Positions 46,700-58,980 of a stretch of 64,000 nt of DNA are shown piece by piece. The position numbers were made by a program, and so were the translations under genes. Position 1 is the first letter of the stretch. Each line of letters starts with the position of its first letter. Under the pieces are notes generated by a model. It was not told the origin of the DNA. It did not search any database and saw only the letters and a program-made list of their open reading frames with translations. Source of the DNA: Podocnemis expansa (lineage: Eukaryota; Chordata; Testudines; Podocnemididae); NCBI GenBank assembly GCA_007922195.1, contig ML682059.1, forward strand, positions 13,710,747 through 13,774,746. The letters are read 5' to 3'.

Positions 46700-47757
46700 C
46701 TGCTAGAACTAGGTATTTTGGTGCTCAGAGCACGCTGTAGCAAGCAGCACAGAATGTGTGCCCCTCAATCCAGCGGTGAAATGGCACTGCTCAATATGGT
46801 GCTCAGGGAAAGCCCCAGTCACACTGTCCTACTTATGGCCCTGATTCCCAGCATGTGGTAAAGAGATGTGGCTGGTCAGTATGTGCTACACTTATCTCAC
46901 TGCATCTGATCCATAGAGGTTGTATGTCGGCTACACCTTAGCTTCAGAACTCACTCTTTAACTGAAGTTTTTCACCTCTGGAAGGCTATATCACGCAAGT
47001 ACAGTGTTGAGAGTATGCCTCCACACTTGACATGCATGATTTCAAGGGTGACAGCAGCTGTGAGCAAAGGATGTGGCATGTCATATGTCTACATCCTCAA
47101 GTAAGGTACTGATCCTGATTCCCCACTATCTTGCACTTTATGCAGGCAATTAAATATATGCAAAGTGTTCACCATTTTGAGTTAGCGGCACTTTATTAAG
47201 TGCTTTGCATAGGTATAAATGATTGTACAAAATGCAAGGCAATGAAGAGTCAAGACTATTACCTCATTAGCTTGAAGGAAAGCTGCTGTATCTAACAGAA
47301 GGGTAATTCTTTTGTGCTTGATTCTAGAGTATTTGTGTTTTGATATCTTTTCATAATATAATTATCTTTAATATAACAGGGCTATATGGCTAGACATACT
47401 TCTGCATGTCTTTGTGAATGGGAAACAGCATCTAATATCCAGACATTAAGAGATCTTACCAAATTATGCATGCTCTTTCAATGTGAGCCTTCATTTTGTG
47501 AACTGATCAAATATTTTAATTTGTCTATTTTTCCATTGAAAAAATGCATAGTCCATTGCAGGTCCCTGTGGATTTTCCTGTATCAGGGCACTATCGATAA
47601 AGAAAAATCCATGCTTCTGTTGGTTCGGTTATTGTAGAGCATAAAATTTAGTTGGGACAGGGGCAGAAGTTTGTAAGTATTCATTAGAGCCTATACAGTG
47701 ATCTGAACATATGAAGTGCTCTGAAATATCAGTCTGTAGGCAGCCCAAAGTTGGGCA
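46700..47757. other. Unassigned AT-rich stretch
   Basis: No element ends; the 83-codon frame at 47386 has no family feature. Confidence 0.3.
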
Positions 47758-50400
47758 CAATCATAGAATCATAGGGTTGAAAGGGACCCCACGAGGTCAT
47801 CTAGTCCAACCCCCTGCCAAAAAAAGCAGGACCACTCCCATTAGATCATCCCAGTCAGGGTTTTGTCCAGCTGGGACTTGAACACCTCCAGAGATGGAGA
47901 TTCCACCACCTCCCTAGGCAGCGTATTCCAATGCTTCACCACTCGCCTAGTAAGGAAGTTTTTCCTAATATCCAGCCTGGACCGCCCCAGCTGTAACTTG
48001 AAACCATTGCTTCTCGTTCTGCCCTCTGTTACTACCGAGAACAGTCGAGCTCCATCCTCCTTGGAGCAACCCTTCAAGTAGTTGAAGGTTGCTATCAAAT
48101 CCCCCCTCAGTCTTCTCTTCTGCGGGCTAAATAAGCCTAGTTCCTTCAGTCTTTCTTCATAGGGCTTGTGCTCCAGCCCTTTGATCATTCTGGTTGCCCT
48201 CCTCTGGACTCTCTCTAATTTGTCCATGTCCTTTTTGTAGTGGGGAGCCCAAAACTGGACACAGTATTCCAGATGTGGCCTCACCAGTGCTGAATAGAGG
48301 GGAATGATCACATCCCTCGATCTGCTGGCAACACTTCTTCTGATGCAGCCCAGTATGCCATTGGCCTTTTTGGCAGCAAGAGCACACTGCTGACTCATAT
48401 CCAGCTTCCCATCCACCATGACTCCCAGGTCCTTTTCTATGGTGCTGCTATTTAGCTGATCACTCCCCAGCCTGTAGCAGTACATGGGGTTTTTTCGTCC
48501 CAAGTGCAGGATTTTACACTTGTCCTTGTTGAACCTCATGAGATTCCTCTTGGCCCACTGCTCCAATTTGTCTAGGTCTCCCTGAATCCTGTCCCTGCCC
48601 TCTAGGGTGTCTACCGTTCCCCCCAGTTTGGTATCATCTGCAAACTTACTAAGTGTGCAATCTATCCCATCATCCAGATCATTAATGAAAACATTGAACA
48701 GAACTGGCCCCAGGACTGACCCCTGGGGCACACCACTCATGACTGGCTGCCAGCTAGGCATGGAACCATTGATTCCTACATGCTGAAACTGTTGATCTAG
48801 CCAGTTTTCTATCCACCTTATAGTCCACTTATCCAACCCATACTTCCTTAATTTGCCAGTGAGAATGCTGTGGGAAACTGTATCAAAAGCCTTGCTAAAG
48901 TCAAGGTATATCACATCAACGGCTCTTCCCGCATCCACAAATCCAGTCATCTCATCATAGAAGGCGATGAGGTTGGTCAGGCATGATTTACCCTTGGTGA
49001 ATCCATGCTGACTGTTCCTGATTACTCTATTGTCCTCCAAGTGTTTCAGGATGGATTCTTTGAGAAGCTGCTCCATGATTTTTCCAGGGATTGAGGTGAG
49101 GCTGACAGGTCTGTAATTCCCTGGATCCTCCTTTTTGCCTTTCTTGAAGATAGGCACTATATTTGCTTTTTTCCAGTCCTCTGGCACCTCCCCTGTTCGC
49201 CACGAGTTTTCAAAGATAATGGCCAACAGTACTGCTATCTCATCAGCCAGCTCCCTCAGCACCCTCGGATGCAGTTCATCCGGCCCCATGGACTTGTGCA
49301 CATCTAGTTTCTTTAAGCAGTCCCTAACCTGACCTTCTGTCACCAAGGGCCTCTCTTCTTCTCCCCAGTCTACTGTACCTAGTGTAGTGGGCTGGGAGCT
49401 GACCCTGCTTGTGAAAACTGAAGTAAAAAAAGCATTGAGCACTTCAGCTTTTTCCTCATCCTCTGTCACGAGGATGCCTGCCCCATTCAGTAAGGGACCT
49501 ACACCATCCCATATCCTCTTCTTGTTATTGATATACTTGTAGAACCCCTTCCTGTTATCCTTCACATCCCTTGCTAGTCACAACTCCATTTGTCCTTTGG
49601 CCTTTCTGATTTTATCCCTGCAGTCCCGAGCAATGTCTTTATATGCCTCCTTAGTCATCTGTCCTAGCTTCCACTTCCTGTAAGTGTCCTTTTTACACTT
49701 CAGCTCAGTGCAGAGCTCTCTGTTAAGCCACAGTGGGCGCCTTCCACATTTGCTGTGCTTTCTCCTTATCGGAATTGTATCTTCCTGTGCCCTTAGCAGG
49801 GTTTCTTTAAAATGCACCCAACTCTCTTGGACACCTTTCCCCTTCAGATCAGCCTCCCAAGGGATCCTGCCCATCAGTTCCCTGAGGGAGACAAAATCTG
49901 CTTTTCTGAAGTCCAGGGTCTGTGTTTTGCTTCTTTCCTTCTTTCCTTTAATCATCAACTTGAACTCAATCATTTCATGGTCACTGCTACCCAGGCTGCC
50001 ATTCACTTCTACTTCCCTGATAAATTCTTCTCTATTTGTGAGCAGCAGATCGAGAGGTGCAAGGCCCCTCGTTGGTTGCTCCAGCATTTGTACCAGGAAG
50101 TTGTCCTCAACACTCTCCAGAAACTTCCTGGATTGCCTGTGCACTGCTGTATTGGCCTCCCAGCAGATGTCAGGGTAATTGAAGTCCCCCATGAGAACCA
50201 GGGCCTGTGCTCTAGAAACTTCTGTCAGTTGTCCATAGAATGCCTCATCCACCTCCTCCTTCTGATCTGGTGGTCTGTAGCAGACACCTACCACAACATC
50301 CCCCTTGTTGCTCTCCCCTCTAAACTTAACCCACAGATTTTCAACTGGCTTGTTTCCACTTTCATAATGAAGCTCTGAGCAGTCATAGAGTCACAATCAC
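47758..50400 (-). mobile_element. CR1 LINE, 5' truncated, best preserved in the window
   Basis: The 3' end is the 'aatcatagaatcatag' microsatellite at 47758 on the plus strand. The 5' end is lost near 50400. It carries most of ORF2 with only one in-frame stop, so it is the youngest CR1 here. Confidence 0.95.
47841..50390 (-). pseudogene. CR1 ORF2: endonuclease C-terminal part plus reverse transcriptase, one nonsense codon
   Basis: Reading from about 50390 on the minus strand: the endonuclease portion has 'VVGVCYRPPDQ', 'LVLMGDFNYPDICW', 'LDLLLTNREEF' and 'GSSDHEMIEF', the last with the catalytic S-D-H. After a linker the frame meets TGA at 49580-49578. It then resumes at once (LARD, then '[16 protein letters not shown]') into the RT, with '[17 protein letters not shown]', '[14 protein letters not shown]', '[20 protein letters not shown]' and the catalytic '[11 protein letters not shown]'. 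The C-terminal block is '[12 protein letters not shown]' through '[14 protein letters not shown]' to the stop at 47841. The enzyme nicks target DNA and copies CR1 RNA into it. Only the N-terminal endonuclease half is missing. The stop probably came from CGA through CpG decay. Confidence 0.95.
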
Positions 50401-50960
50401 TGAGGGACCCCAAATTAGCAGAGAGTTCTGCAAATATTGCCATTAAATGTGTAAGTAATTGAGTAATTTAAAAAAAAAATCAAAATCCACATGCACAATG
50501 AACCTAAATTAAGGTTGTGCAGGCAGACTCAAAAGCTGTCATATCCTAATTTTTGTGTTTCAAATAACTTTGGAGTGTTTTCCTCTTTTTTGTGTAATTT
50601 GTATATAGATGAACATATTTCTCAGGTTCTCTTTGAATTTGCCAGTGCCCTTTTCTCAGCAAAACGCTACTTACTGTTCTGGAGAGTTAATGTCTTCTAT
50701 GGGATCTTTGCTTGTTCTGGAAGGCTCTGTTGTGCTCCACTGTGTTTGTGGATTTTGATCAAGGTGATTTTTCAAAACAGCTTTCTCACCATCTAGATGG
50801 GGTGGAAAATGTTTAAATTGTATTTATTAGCATGAAATGAAAATGTATTTTTAAATAGTTTCCTTTTAAAACATTTGACACACTCTTAGTGGCATGAGGT
50901 GAACCCTTCCATGCTCTCCAGTCCAATGACATTGCTAATTTCACAGGAACTCAGTCTTTT
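50401..50960. other. Unassigned AT-rich stretch
   Basis: No feature beyond a 101-codon plus frame without family traits. Confidence 0.3.
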
Positions 50961-51480
50961 TCTTCTTTGCCTCGCCTCCATTTGCCCATTTCTAACTTCA
51001 CCATTTTTCCACGCTTGATTGCTTCATTCTTTTCTCCCTTTGTTCTGTCTAGCTCACCAATTCCAATGCTGATTCAATGGTTACATCTTTCTCCTTCATC
51101 CCCTGCTCTCAGCGGCTCTGAGCACTTCTGGACAAAATCGAAGCCTATACTGACTTACCTCTACTATAACCTCATTCTCTCATCTTTCACATCTGCTATA
51201 CTCTTTCACAAGACTATTCCCTGTTGTTTCTCCTCTCTTATTTACTAATGTGCCAGTAACCCACAGAAACATCATCTTCATCATCTAATCCTCTTTTCAT
51301 ACCCCTTCCCCAACACTTGCCAAATTCTGCAAAGAAAAAGTTAACGCAATCTGGCAATGCCTTTCATTTTCCCAAGCTACCCAGTTAATCACTTCTATTT
51401 CTTTTTGCTTTTCTTGTTTTTTATTTTGCATCTTTCCATGTAGCCCTGATAGATGCCACCTGGGAGAATCTGAGAGGGGA
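50961..51480 (+). other. Possible old LINE 3' fragment, pyrimidine-rich
   Basis: The text ('cttctttgcctcgcctcc', 'ctcatctttcacatctgc', 'ctacctaccagttaatc'-like) resembles spacer and 3' UTR sequence of ancient LINEs, with a 93-codon open frame 'FTIFPRLIASFFSPFV'. No motif is decisive. Confidence 0.25.
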
Positions 51481-53777
51481 CGTTTCCCCTAAACATTTTT
51501 ACTGTCTTGTTGTCCATCTATATGCAGTTGCAGGATGAATGTATTCCCACCCCTGGTCCCAGACTTTATTTCTTTCAATGATGAAGGGGGCCAGAAATTT
51601 AGGGTAAAATGACCTACCTCCACTGACTGCAGTACAGCTACTCTTCTTATACTAGTTGAGGATCTGGTTCCAGGACTATACTGTCTTTTGAGTTAATTCG
51701 GTTCAAATTTAGCCTAGCTAAAACAGATTTTTGCTGTGGCTTGCAGCTTCATACGGAGTCTTTGAACTTAATTTTTGAAAATGATGATGGATATGTAATT
51801 ACTTGGAAATATAGAAGTAAGGGACTGATCATTGCTATACATACAAGACACTATTTTACTCTTGAGTCACATTCACGGGGAGCAGGGACTTAACGGTATA
51901 GATTGGAACAGAATTTGGGAAGGGAAATTTTACAAAAATCCAGAGTAGTGAAATTTTAGATTGACAAATTATAAACATCACATAAATTGTCTGACCTAAA
52001 CATTACTAACATGATTGTCCTACAGCCATGCTAACACGCACCGGAAATGCGGTTTGCAGATGGAATATTTTAAGCATCTACAGCCAGACAGTGCAAACGT
52101 AACGGAGCTTTGTTTCCATGCATTCTGAAACCTACTAGATCTTCTTTGTCTCAAGATAACTTCAAGATCAGTGATTGCCTTACTAGTGGGGAAACTGAGA
52201 GATGATGATTAAAAACAAAAGCAGGAAACAAAAGATTGTAATAGAGCATGTATAAATGTATTAAAGGTATGTTTCTAATCCACTGGAAACACAATCAGTG
52301 TTCTCGAGAGCAGAATCATTGGCGCACTTTACAAGAGTTCGAGGCAAAATGGCTATATAGTACAACCTCTCACAGGCAGACTATAATGACATGTGATAGA
52401 CTATGATGATGAAGCTAAAAATATTATCTTTTCCTAAGAAGTGGGGTGAGGTTTGGATTAGGCTTCAAGTATAGTCTGATGCTTTAAAATGTGCATGACA
52501 ATGTCAGTCACTTTCTTAATAAAGCTCTTAAAATTAGAAGAGAGTGCCTACTCTTGCATTTTAGCAAACTGGCATGTTTATGAAAAAAGACCCAATGTGG
52601 CTAGATAGTCAAGTGGGTCAAATGATGCTTAGCTATATCAGTGTAAATCCAGGGTAATCCCAGAGTCAATGAAAACACTCTTGGGATTAGACTGGTGTAA
52701 CAAACCAAAATATGGCCTACATTCTGTTCTCTCTACATTTACAAAGATTCTGCATTGCTAATAAGTTCCAAATTCTTTGTGACCACTCCTCTAGGCAAGG
52801 AATATTTCAGTAGAATTGTACTTTGATGAAGGAACTGAACAAGGAACGGACTGTCACAGTTACACAGCTAGCCTATTCTGCCCCCTTGCTGATCTCTGAG
52901 TGCACCATGTCCTGGGGTGGAATTCCAAAATTCTCCCACTCTTGGTGGGGCCTGGTGGCATCATACCCTGTAACTCAACTCTTCTTACCCAGCAGGTCCA
53001 ACTGAGTTCAGGGCACCTGTGGCTCTTTCCTTTGGGAGTCTGTGGCCTATGGTGTATACGGTTATTCAGACAGCCTTCTTAAAACAAGTGTTTATTCTGA
53101 ACTATAGAAACAAAGCATTTTTTAGAGAAAGTATTAAATAGCTAACATGAATGTCCATCTTATCACCCAGATGATAACTGAAGGAGGCCTAGTGCCTTCA
53201 GAGGCGCCCACTGTGGTGTGTCTGAGTCTGATTTCCCTGAACAGCTGGATAGGAGGCAAAAATCATCAAAGCTAATACCCCTGTACAACTTTCAAATGGT
53301 TGCAAGGAAATGGCTTATCTTAAGCCATTCTTTTCCTTTCTGCCTATTTTTTTAGACACACAATCTCCTCATATGCTAAGCTAACACACAGAAGCATTTC
53401 AACCTGATCGGCAGAGTCTTCATAAATCTTTACAGAGCAACTCCAAATCTGTCACAGGTAGCTGTTTGCTACGTCTGAAAAGTGAGATTGGGTGCAAGCA
53501 TAAAGGCAACAGGGAAAAAAAGCATGATGGTAGGAATGGGAAAAGGACACAAAGGCTGCAGGTAGGGAGGAGGCTAGGAGGGAGTGCAGGAAATGAAATG
53601 ATGAACAGCAAAACACTAGAGAAAAGCTACAAACTCCAACAGAGCTACAGAAACCTTTGGTTTTTGTGTATTTACTGCTGTAGCACCTAGCACATGGAAA
53701 CCCAGACGGCCTGTTGTGTTTGGCTCTGTAATAGCTGTAACAAATGTCCCAAAGAGCTTACAATCAAGATTAATACT
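51481..53777. other. Unassigned stretch with one CpG-rich island
   Basis: Mostly AT-rich and without element ends. An island with several CpGs at 52027-52115 follows an acceptor-like 'tgtcctacag'; see findings. Confidence 0.3.
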
Positions 53778-53780
53778 AAT

Positions 53781-54157
53781 GGCTAAGTCTACATCTGCAT
53801 TTTTAGTTTGGACTTGCAAGTCCAAATTAAAAAAGCCCAAGGTTAGTCTGAACTCGCCATGGGCTAGTTCAGACTAACTGCGTCTTTTTAGTTCAAACTA
53901 GCCATGTGTCCTAGTTAGAACTAATTAGTTAGTTCAAACTAATAAGCACGGCTAGTTAGAACTAATGGCTTAGTTCGAACTAAGCCATTAGTCCGTGTCT
54001 ACATCGTGCTAGTTCAACTAAGCACTTAGTCCACACTAATCAGTCAAACTTATTAGTTCAGACTAAAGTTTGGTTAGCTCGAACTAAGAAATTTCTGAAT
54101 TAGAATTAAGCTAAGTCTAGTATAGACGCAAACTAATTGGCTTGTGTAGACATAGCC
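53781..54157. mobile_element. GTCTACAC-terminus miniature element, GTTCGAACTAA type (377 bp)
   Basis: 'ggctaagtctacatctg' at the start, 'gtgtagacatagcc' at the end, AAT on both sides (53778-53780, 54158-54160). Interior of 'ttagttcgaactaa' palindromes, with no GC-rich core. Confidence 0.9.
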
Positions 54158-54227
54158 AATGAGACAAACCAGATGGTGAAAAACCCAGAGGGTTGGGGTG
54201 TTGGATAAGGATGGGGAAACAGTATTC

Positions 54228-54720
54228 TGAGTCCTGTGGCACTTAAAGACTAGCATTTATTTATTGCACGAACTTTGTGGGAGAAAGTCCCACTTTGTCA
54301 GATGCTTTGAAGATGGAGGGACTTACAGAATGGGAAGAAAATAAATGCAGGGAAGTGTAAGTCATGGGACCAGGTCACACTGCAAATCAAAACAGTTGTG
54401 AAGATTCAAACACTGGGGAACAGCATATAGAGGGAGATGAGGTCAAATCTTCTAGAATGAGAAAAAAATCCAAAGCCCTTATTTAGCCCTGAGGAAACAG
54501 TCAAATTTGCAAATTAATTCCAACTCTGCTGTTTCTCTTTGAAGCCTTGACCTGTTATTCGTTGTCTGAGCAGACCACATAGTAAATCATCAATGGAGTG
54601 ATCAGGAAGATTGGAGTGCTCAGCTACTGGTTGTTGAATAATATGATTTCTGATGTCAGATTTGTGCCCATATATTATTTTGCACAGAGACTGTTCTGTT
54701 TGTCCAATATATAAGGCAGA
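54228..54720 (-). mobile_element. Penelope-like element fragment
   Basis: 'gagtcctgtggcacttaaag' and 'cccactttgtcagatgcttt' match the Penelope end at 7500. Further in, on the minus strand, come the remains of the GIY-YIG nuclease: 'tgtttctctttgaagccttg' (QRETAE region) and 'ctgttctgtttgtccaatat' (the YIGQT region). Truncated before the start of the nuclease. Confidence 0.8.
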
Positions 54721-55210
54721 GGTGCATGGCTACTACTTTGAAACTTAGTATTCTGAGTGGTTTGGCTTTTATTTATTTATTTTTTTGGCAAACTGGCAGG
54801 GTGAACTGTATCCTATACCCTGCCTAGCTGTTCTCAACATCCGTTATTCTGTAGGTATGGTAGAATGAGTGGGTTTTAAGGTGTAATTTGAAGGAAAAGA
54901 AAGGTTAATGGGACTATGCAGAAGTAAATAGTGTATAGGAGGACTATGGTCCAAAGATGTAGGAACAAAGATTTTCAGTGTGGTATTTTGGGATGGACTG
55001 ATAGCAAAGTGGATGAAAAGGAAGGAGAGGGAGGTTACTTTAGCTGAGGTAAGAAATGACCTTATGACCTGGGCACTGATTTTAGTTGTAGGGATAGAGA
55101 GGGAAGGACAAAACAGAGATATTAAACAAAGAATGATGGGCGTTGATGATCTGGAAGTGAGGGGAGAAGGATGAGTCGAATCGGACACCAGTTAATATAA
55201 GAAGTCTGAC
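54721..55210. other. Unassigned stretch between two Penelope copies
   Basis: Purine-rich on the plus strand from 54880 to 55180 with overlapping short frames; nothing recognised. Confidence 0.3.
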
Positions 55211-55224
55211 ATCTCTGGCAGGGA
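55211..55224 (+). repeat. Target duplication, left copy (14 bp)
   Basis: ATCTCTGGCAGGGA, repeated exactly at 55990-56003. Confidence 0.9.
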
Positions 55225-55989
55225 AAAAAAAACAAGGAGTCGTGTGGCACTTTAAGACTAACAGATTTATTTTTCACATGAGCTTTCGTGGGAGAAAATC
55301 CCACTTCGTCAGATGCTTTGAAGATGGGTGAACTTACAGAATGGAATGAAAATAAATGCAAAGGGGTGTAAAACATAGGATCAGGTCATACAGTAACAGC
55401 AAATCAGAGCAGTTGGTAGGTTCAAACCATGAGAAGCCTGAAATCAAATTACCTTTTGTAATGGGAAAAGAACCCATAGTCTCGATTAGGTCCTGCTTTC
55501 ACAGAATTTAGTTTGCATATTAATTCGAGTTCAGCTGTTTCTCTTTGAAGTCTTGATGTCCCAGCCACATCTCTGATAACAGTCGTTAACAAATCATTTA
55601 TCGAGTGATTAGAAAGATGGAAGTGCTCAGCAACTGGTTTCTTTGTTTTGTGATTTCTGATATCAGCTCTGTGTTCATTTATCCTTTTGCGCAGCGATCG
55701 TCCTGTTTGTACAAAAGGTAATTTGACTTCAGGCTTCCCATGGTTTGAACCTAACAACTGCTCTGATTTGCTGTTACAGTATGACCTGATCCTATGTTTT
55801 ACACCCCGTTGCATTTATTTTCATTCCATTCTGTAAGTTCACCCATCTTCGAAGCATTTGACAAAGTGGGATTTTCTCCCACGAAAGCTCATGCGAAAAA
55901 TAAATCTGTTAGTCTTAAAGTGCCACACGCCTCCTTGTTTTTTTTTTTTTTTTTTGCTGGACTAGACTAACACGGCTATCCCTTTGGAA
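55225..55989 (-). mobile_element. Penelope-like element, fold-back copy with intact target duplication
   Basis: The left arm (55225-55460) and right arm (about 55728-55960) are inverted copies of each other, for example 'gaaatcaaattaccttttgt' near 55440 against 'caaaaggtaatttgact' near 55710. Between them lies the nuclease region. The ends match the other Penelope copies ('tgtggcacttt', 'gactaacacggctatccctt'). Perfect 14-bp target duplication. Confidence 0.9.
55449..55726 (-). pseudogene. Penelope GIY-YIG nuclease, C-terminal two thirds
   Basis: On the minus strand: 'QTGRSLRKRINEHRADIRNH' then 'KPVAEHFHLSNHSINDLL', 'VAGTSRLQRETAELELICK' and 'NRDYGFFSHYKR' to the stop at 55449. GIY-YIG nucleases of this family cut target DNA for priming. 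The Y-I-G side of the domain is cut off at the fold-back junction near 55725, so the reading frame that continues upstream to 55814 is chimeric and comes from the inverted arm. Not active as it stands. Confidence 0.85.
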
Positions 55990-56003
55990 ATCTCTGGCAG
56001 GGA
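55990..56003 (+). repeat. Target duplication, right copy (14 bp)
   Basis: ATCTCTGGCAGGGA, identical to 55211-55224. Confidence 0.9.
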
Positions 56004-56364
56004 CATGGACTGAAAGAGAGCTGAAACGTGCTGCTGCTGCAGTGGCAACTGCCCTCATGTGGCTTCAGTTTTTATTTTCTATACATCACTTTTTCCTGTC
56101 TATTATTCTTGACATTTGCATCAAAGCCTTGTGATGTCTACAAGCAGAGACATTTTAGTCAGGAAATTTTTTTTCTTTCAGGGATTGAAATTGTGTTTGA
56201 TGTAGAGCTGAATAAGGTGACAGTGAAACATGCTGACTATACAAACCAATTAAATTAATCTACACACTTACATTTGGCAAATCTTAGAACTTATGCATGG
56301 GACAGATCTTTAGCTTACCTATTCCATTCCTTTTTTAGAGCATTTTTGTTACTACATTTTCTAG

Positions 56365-56468
56365 CAAACTCTCTAGCACCTGGCACTGGCCGCTGTCTGA
56401 AGATGAGATACTGGACTACAAGGACCACTGGTCTGAACCAGCATGGCCATTCTCATGTTCTTACTGTC
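56365..56468 (+). mobile_element. Retroposon 3' end (SINE or LINE tail)
   Basis: 'ggcactggccgctgtctgaa', 'gagatactggactacaagga' and 'ctggtctgaaccagcatggc' followed by 'cattctcatgttcttac' look like a widespread amniote retroposon tail. I cannot say which family from this alone. Confidence 0.5.
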
Positions 56469-58899
56469 CAGTCTAGTTTTAACTGTACCAAATCATGACA
56501 TATTCACCATTTCCTTTGGGAGACTCTTCCATAATTGAACACAACTCAGTGCCAGGGACACTTTTACTAGTGCTCATGCCTGGCTGGTGCTCAAAGTATG
56601 TATAGGAGCTAGGGAGAACATGTATGTACATTTGTTCTCCTACTCCTCAACATGGTCCCCTGACCACCACCAAACATTTGTGTTCTCTCAAATATGAAAA
56701 AAGAACATTAGCTAAAATATTTGGGGCTCTTCCCCTTCCACCACTAAATACATTCTGTCCTGTCCCGCTGTGACCCCGCTGCTGTTTCTGTACTCTGAAA
56801 ATGAAGAAGAAAATCAGCCGAACAAGAAAAATCTGCTGAAAATGAGCCAGACTCTGCTCCACTCACCAGGTCATAGGCTCCCCCTTTCATCTCTCTAAGT
56901 AACTGATTCACAGACCCCCTCCATGCTCCTCTTTCCTCCTGAGCTGTAGGCTGCTCCTAAAAGCCATTGATTTGCCAAGGTCCTGTCTTGCTCTGCCCCA
57001 GCTTTGCCCCAGTTTAAGTTGTTGGGGGTGGCTCCTGATGTGGGGGTGGAGCTCTGCATTCAGACTGGAATTACTTTGAGTCTACCTCAAAAATCAGTCT
57101 ATGAATTTGTGAAGCTCTCAGCTCTCCTGTATATCTTCAGTGCTGGGATGAGCAATTTTGGAAATTGAAAATCCACCAGTGCCTTCCTTTCTGGGCTGCA
57201 CTCTATGGACTGAAGATGTTACAATTGGACAGCCCCTAGTCACCAACCACCTGCCCTTTGTTGCTTTCCAATGTACTGTAGAAGAAAAGGGAGAAAAAGA
57301 TATCAGCCCAAAAGAGGGACAGTTTGTTTAAAGAAATGAGAGATTTCATAGGTGGGGTTTAGCCCCATTAATCCTTCAACAGTGGTCACTACTACTTAGT
57401 CACCTTCAGCTGTACACAACTTCCTTGAGCTAGTACCCTCTCCTATCACTCTAATCAATTCCTTTCACATCTTGACATTATATAAGTGTAAGCATCAAGT
57501 ATTGCAATCCCTAAATGTTCAGGAATCAGACCCCCCCAAAATCACAACTGAATTTATAAAATAATAAATGTTGGTTCTTTCATTTGCCTTCTCATGTTTT
57601 CAAGCTTTACTTCACAGTCATGAGGGGTAGGAACCCCATTTTTAAATGAAAAACTACAATTCTTGGGGAACTCATGCCTCCAGAATTTGAGCCTTTAAGA
57701 AAAACACCATATGTCACAAAGCTCACAATAAAATCATGCGAACTGGCAATTCTGTAATGTAGACAAAGCAAGATAGAAACTTAAAACATAAACCTTTGGA
57801 TTTGGCTGAGATAATAAGGCTGCAATTTAAATTTCTGGCTGCAAATAGATATGTATGAACAATAATACTGACAGAATTAGCCAAAGGGTTTATCACATAT
57901 CATATATATTATACCAAATGTTATCATATGGTTCACACAGCAAGCAAGATTTAGGTGCAAAGATAAGTGAAAAACCAATAATATAATTGCAGTGGTAAAC
58001 TTTCAAGCTTCCAGTTACCTTCGGCACTCAGTATTGGCTTGAACCTCTCTTTCTTGCTTCTCTTCCTTTGTTCATTAAATACACTACTTAAAATTGCCAT
58101 CTCTCCTTTTCAAGGTGCTGTTTGTTACAATAGCATGTCAAGCCTGGTCTAACTGAATGGGTTGCACCGGAATGTTCGAACTCACTTTAAAATTGAATTT
58201 CCATTAGCTGAAGCCTGTTTCTAAAGCACTCCACATTCGCAGACCTCATGCAAGGTACTTCCAGAAGTCTGAATAAATAATGCTTTGGCATTTTCTATTC
58301 ATCAAGCAGGGGCAGGAGAGCCAGGGAGATATCAAGCATGGAACAGAACTGATCAGAAAAGCAAAATCCAGTGCCCAATTGTTATTGAATGCCAGAAAGC
58401 TTTAGCAAAGGACCTTTATTCATCTTTGATAGAGGAATGCATTCCAGTTACATATACAGGCCCTCCCACTTATAAAAGTTTCTTAAAGAAACATGAACTG
58501 TACTTTTCATGTGTAAGTTTAAATCTCTGTCATTTGTACTGTTGTAGGTCTATTAAGACTGTTTGTCATTATGCTTAAGTAGCAGCAGCCTTCTAATAGT
58601 TTATTACTTGATTAAAGTGCTTCTGTTTAGTGAATTTCTCCCAATTTGATCATTGCTTTTCATTCTATTGGAAAACATTTTATATTCCACTCATTAATAA
58701 CTACAAGTCTACTACTGACTTGAGGAAAACTGGCAGGTTAAAATTCATACAGTTTTTAAACCAGGTAACTTGGCTGTATTGTTAAAGGAAGCTGAAAATT
58801 TTTAAACTGATTTTTAAAAAATCTACTTTAATTTTGCACATTTATGCTGTTTGTTTCCTTTGGCTAGTGAAAGCAAATAAGTCTATCTATCTTTGTCAG
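56469..58899. other. Unassigned AT-rich stretch
   Basis: No element ends found. The frames at 56647 and 58285 show no family feature. Confidence 0.3.
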
Positions 58900-58980
58900 C
58901 AATTTCTAATGAAATTCATATTCTGGGACCATAAGCAGGAGATGGCAATGTGCAGATTGGAAACACTATGCCTATTAAAA

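Noticed and set aside
49684..50378. Plus-strand frames of 164 and 188 codons
   Set aside because: Antisense shadows of the CR1 endonuclease.
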